Of a stretch of DNA of 64,000 bases, positions 61,242-64,000 are shown piece by piece. Under the pieces are notes generated by a model. The model was given only the letters and a program-made list of their open reading frames with translations, searched no databases and had not been told where the DNA came from. The DNA is from JAJDTT01 sp965116695 (GTDB lineage: Bacteria > Acidobacteriota > UBA6911 > RPQK01 > JAJDTT01), in contig OZ220706.1 in assembly GCA_965116695.1 (NCBI GenBank), positions 4,278,001 through 4,342,000 on the forward strand, in the 5' to 3' direction. The translations under genes were made by a program, and so were the position numbers. The stretch's first letter is position 1. Each line of letters opens with the position of its first letter.

Positions 61242-62891
61242 ATGAGTGCAGTGACCCGATTTCACCGCCGCCCTCCGGCGAGGGTCCAGGCGGCCGGCGA
61301 CGGAAGTTCCAGGGGGAGAAGGACCTTCCTCAAGGCCGCCGGCCTCGGGATCTGTGGCGTTGCCGCCGAACGTCTGCGGGCTCAGGTTCGCGGCCACGAA
61401 GGACCGGCCTGGTTTCCATTGGAGGAACTCTATCGCCGGATCCGGCGGTTGGGCCGCGAGCACGGAGACTTTCTGAGGCTGGAGGATCTGGGGAAGAGCG
61501 TCCAGGGCCGTCCCCTGATGGCGGTCCGTCTGAGCGACTGGTCCGTCCCGGACGAGCACAAGGAACACGTCCTCCTCACGACGCTCCATTCCGGCGGCGA
61601 ACGGATCGGCCCCAGCGCCATATTGGAACTGGTGGAGTGGCTGCTCTCCGGCCATCCGCTGGCCCGCCGGATTCTGGCCCGCCAACAGGTGGTGTGCGTC
61701 CCCATCGTCAACCCGGACGGATATGTGAGCGGCAGCTTCCACAATGCCAACGACCTGGACCCGTACAACAACTGGACCCTGGACGGCCCGGTGCAGCCGG
61801 AGGAGCATCCGGAGGCCGTCGTCGTCAGGCGCCTCATGGATGAACTGCAGCCCGAGGTGCATGGAGACCTGCACGGCTCCTTCCTGGAGTTCTACGGCTC
61901 CATCCACGCCGATACCGCGGCCGCCTACTCCAACGTCTCCCTGCGTCCCTATCATCACGAAATCATGCGCCTCATGAACGAGGCGGCGTTGGAGGAGGGC
62001 TACCCGGCCGATTGGCTGGAGGAGGATTCGGAACGCATGTTCTGGGGTCCCGATCTGGACGGGATGCGGGAGAAGACCTGGAAGGGCCGGCCCCGGGTCT
62101 ATGCCGCCACCTATTGCTACAACCGCTACCACTCGCTGGTCACGGCCAACGAGAATGCATGGGAACGGAGCGCGCTGCTCCGCTATCGCCGGCTGCTCCA
62201 GGTGGGGAACGAAGTCTGGCCCGGGGAGTACTATCCCGGTTACCCGACCCGGGTGATGATGGGCAACGATCTGCATCGGATGACCGCATACGGAACCACG
62301 GCGGGCGCCCGCCGGAGGAGCCGGGTGGAACTGTGGAACAAGCTGCGTCAGCTCAGCTTCGGTTTCGACTGGCCGGAGGTCGAGGGCATGGCTCTTTGCG
62401 TCTGCGCCACCTCCCGGAAAGCGGCCCGCAAATGGTTGGGGGACAACACCCTCCTGGACATGCTCTCCCGGATCGAGCGCCATCCCGGGATGAACCTGGA
62501 GCCCATCCGGCGGCTGGTCCTTCGTCATCCCCTGGACGACGGCAAGCGCCCGGCGCGCTTTCTGGTGGAGGGGGGAGGCGCCAAGTTCTACCGGCAGGAC
62601 TCCGGCCCCGACCAATTGGAGGCGGAGGAAACCGGTCCCGTCCGCCACGGGATCTGCGTGCGATTGCGGATCCCCTACCAGAACGCCCGCATCCTCGACC
62701 TCAGGCTCAACGGGCATGTCGTGGACCCGTCCGAAACGGATGGATTCGTCACCTGGGTGGCCCGGGGTTTCACCCATGTCCAGGTCGCCATTCCTCCCCG
62801 CACGACTCGAGCGGAGGAGATCTTCCTGGTGACCTGTGAATACGACCCCCGGGAGAGTCGACGGCAGGGAAAAGTCCACTTCACGAACTGA
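61242..62891 (+). CDS. Tat-exported zinc carboxypeptidase (M14-like)
   Basis: This 549-residue protein begins with a twin-arginine-like leader (SRGRRTFLKAAGLGI). The M14 fold is seen in LLTTLHSGGERIGPSAILEL, PIVNPDGYVSGSFHNAND and EVHGDLHGSFLEFYG, with candidate zinc ligands H116, E120 and H207 or H211. The ligand spacing is H-x3-E, whereas classic M14 enzymes use H-x2-E, so activity should be checked. The start at 61242 has AAGGAG upstream. It follows the glycosidase-like gene by 16 bp. Confidence 0.75.
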   Translation: MSAVTRFHRRPPARVQAAGDGSSRGRRTFLKAAGLGICGVAAERLRAQVRGHEGPAWFPLEELYRRIRRLGREHGDFLRLEDLGKSVQGRPLMAVRLSDWSVPDEHKEHVLLTTLHSGGERIGPSAILELVEWLLSGHPLARRILARQQVVCVPIVNPDGYVSGSFHNANDLDPYNNWTLDGPVQPEEHPEAVVVRRLMDELQPEVHGDLHGSFLEFYGSIHADTAAAYSNVSLRPYHHEIMRLMNEAALEEGYPADWLEEDSERMFWGPDLDGMREKTWKGRPRVYAATYCYNRYHSLVTANENAWERSALLRYRRLLQVGNEVWPGEYYPGYPTRVMMGNDLHRMTAYGTTAGARRRSRVELWNKLRQLSFGFDWPEVEGMALCVCATSRKAARKWLGDNTLLDMLSRIERHPGMNLEPIRRLVLRHPLDDGKRPARFLVEGGGAKFYRQDSGPDQLEAEETGPVRHGICVRLRIPYQNARILDLRLNGHVVDPSETDGFVTWVARGFTHVQVAIPPRTTRAEEIFLVTCEYDPRESRRQGKVHFTN

Positions 62892-63059
62892 ATTTTACGA
62901 ATAATGGAATATGGCGAATGGCGGCGTGGTGAGAGAACTGTACCTTACGAGACCCTCCAGGCCATCATGGCCCTGGCAACACGGTACGTGTGACCGTCGC
63001 ACCGAATGATCCAGTATCCGCCGCAACGAGTATCGTCCTATAGAAACAAGGATTGAATC
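62892..63059 (+). other. 5' leader of nhaA with two short hairpins
   Basis: This 168-bp gap includes GGCCATCATGGCC (62960-62972, inverted repeat) and ACGGT-loop-ACCGT (62981-62997). It begins with a relatively AT-rich stretch (62892-62920). I do not recognise an nhaA-I or nhaA-II riboswitch core; a leader role is possible but unproven. Confidence 0.3.
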
Positions 63060-64000
63060 GTGGCTACGAGCGCGCCCAAGAACCGCATCATCACCTTCCT
63101 CTTCGAGAACTCCATCTTCCTGATCGCCGGGGCGTTCGGCGCGCTGCTGTGGGCTAACCTGGATCACGAGTCCTATCACCACCTGGTCCACCTGAAGTTG
63201 TTCGAGGACACGTTGTTCGGCACGCTGAAACCGGACGGCACGAGAGTTTTCGATCTCCACTACCTGGTAAACGATGTGCTGATGGCGTTCTTCTTTGCCA
63301 TCGCCGGGAAGGAGGTCTGGGAAGCCACCCTTCCCGGCGGTCCTCTCAGCAGCCCCAAGCGGGCCGCCGTTCCCCTCGTCGCAGCGGTGGGCGGAATGGT
63401 GGCGCCGGCCGTCCTCTACCTGGCGGGCGCGGCTCTGGTCGGGCGCTTCGATGAACTGGCCAACGGATGGGCCATTCCCTGCGCCACCGACATCGCCTTC
63501 AGCTACATGGTGGCCCGGATCGTCTTCGGCGCCGGCCATCCCGCGATTCCGTTCCTGTTGCTCCTGGCGATCGCCGACGACGCCATGGGCCTGCTGATTC
63601 TCGCGGCCTTCTACCCGCAGGGGGAAGTGCAGATGCTGTGGATGTTCCTGGCTGTCGCGGGGGTGGGAGTAGCCTTCCTGTTTCAGCGCTGGCGCCTCCG
63701 CAGCTTCTGGTGGTATCTGGCCATTCCCGGCTCGCTGTCATGGATCGGGTTCGCCATGGCCGGACTGCATCCGGCTCTGGGCCTGCTGCCCGTCATTCCC
63801 GCCATGCCTCACCACCACTCCGACCGGGGCCTCTTCGATTGGAAGGAACTGGAGGCGACGGACACGCTGAACGAATTCGAGCATTGGTGGCAGAAGCCGG
63901 TGGAGCTGATCCTGATGCTCTTCGGCCTCTTCAACGCCGGCGTGCTGTTGAGCGCCGTGGATTCCCCCACCTTCCTGGTCCTGATCGGGCTCCTGGCGGG
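63060..64000 (+). CDS. nhaA: Na+/H+ antiporter NhaA (partial, 3' end outside window)
   Basis: The GTG at 63060 follows AAGGA seven bases upstream, and 313 residues are seen before the window ends. The sequence reads ATSAPKNRIITFLFENSIF and has NhaA signatures: WAIPCATDIAFSYMVARIV, LLLLAIADDAMGLLILA with the ion-binding Asp pair, and GKEVWEATLPGG. NhaA exports sodium or lithium in exchange for protons. The region between the Asp pair and the right edge has at least three more membrane segments. The frame is open to base 64000. Confidence 0.92.
   Translation, partial: MATSAPKNRIITFLFENSIFLIAGAFGALLWANLDHESYHHLVHLKLFEDTLFGTLKPDGTRVFDLHYLVNDVLMAFFFAIAGKEVWEATLPGGPLSSPKRAAVPLVAAVGGMVAPAVLYLAGAALVGRFDELANGWAIPCATDIAFSYMVARIVFGAGHPAIPFLLLLAIADDAMGLLILAAFYPQGEVQMLWMFLAVAGVGVAFLFQRWRLRSFWWYLAIPGSLSWIGFAMAGLHPALGLLPVIPAMPHHHSDRGLFDWKELEATDTLNEFEHWWQKPVELILMLFGLFNAGVLLSAVDSPTFLVLIGLLA

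Noticed and set aside
1..64000. tRNA or rRNA genes
   Set aside because: I looked in the intergenic gaps for cloverleaf-like arms and conserved TTC-containing loops and found no convincing case; this is not a substitute for a tRNA search.

Overview
The window is 64 kb of GC-rich, densely packed bacterial DNA from a Gram-negative organism. The envelope type is supported by a signal peptidase II/LolA-like polypeptide, a TonB-like protein and several exported proteins. The gene mix fits an uncultured Acidobacteriota-like bacterium: a PQQ dehydrogenase with an inserted cytochrome c domain, DUF1080 proteins, NHL-repeat proteins, an FAD/GcvT fusion oxidase, an AroDE fusion and a membrane pyrophosphatase. 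That assignment is inference; no rRNA or marker phylogeny is available. I recognised no tRNA, rRNA, IS element or CRISPR array.

Layout. Positions 1-12,700 are accessory and mostly exported or catabolic: the end of a large protein, a 26-bp tandem repeat array, a bicupin, an SH3-like protein, the PQQ dehydrogenase, a three-domain RidA-like protein, a PhoD-like phosphatase, two coupled NHL proteins, a decayed toxin-antitoxin-like pair and a double-DUF1080 protein. Positions 12,700-17,700 hold a phosphosulfolactate-synthase-like gene and an FAD/GcvT oxidase, divergent from a sodium:solute symporter. This looks like an uptake and oxidation module for a small methylated or sulfonated compound. Positions 17,700-24,000 carry thrB, aroDE, pgsA, a 3D-domain protein, uvrC and a YjjX-type NTPase.

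Positions 24,000-41,200 are a long minus-strand housekeeping block. It includes suhB, ispF, ispD, radA, dnaB, the S6/S18/L9 ribosomal operon with a candidate autoregulatory leader, a potassium-dependent-type H+/Na+ pyrophosphatase, pth, rplY, prs, ispE, a TPR protein, a large secreted beta-propeller and a DciA-like protein. Positions 41,300-48,800 (plus strand) carry an HNH nuclease, a DUF2064 transferase, a TonB-like protein, ileS, an unusual in-frame LspA-LolA fusion and fabH. Positions 48,800-57,300 hold small envelope proteins, a HAD phosphatase, a deacetylase-fold enzyme coupled to queE, a coiled-coil membrane protein, nth, thiD and an aminotransferase. Positions 57,400-62,900 are a plus-strand catabolic cluster: an opine-dehydrogenase-like enzyme, a DUF4432 epimerase-like protein, a secreted glycosidase-like propeller and a Tat-exported M14 peptidase. 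A partial nhaA runs off the right edge.

The most unusual items are the LspA-LolA fusion, the internally deleted toxin partner of an intact antitoxin-like gene, the sulfonate/methylamine-like module, and several families of palindromic intergenic repeats that directly abut or supply TAG stop codons. I found no convincing wholly new defence or mobile system.
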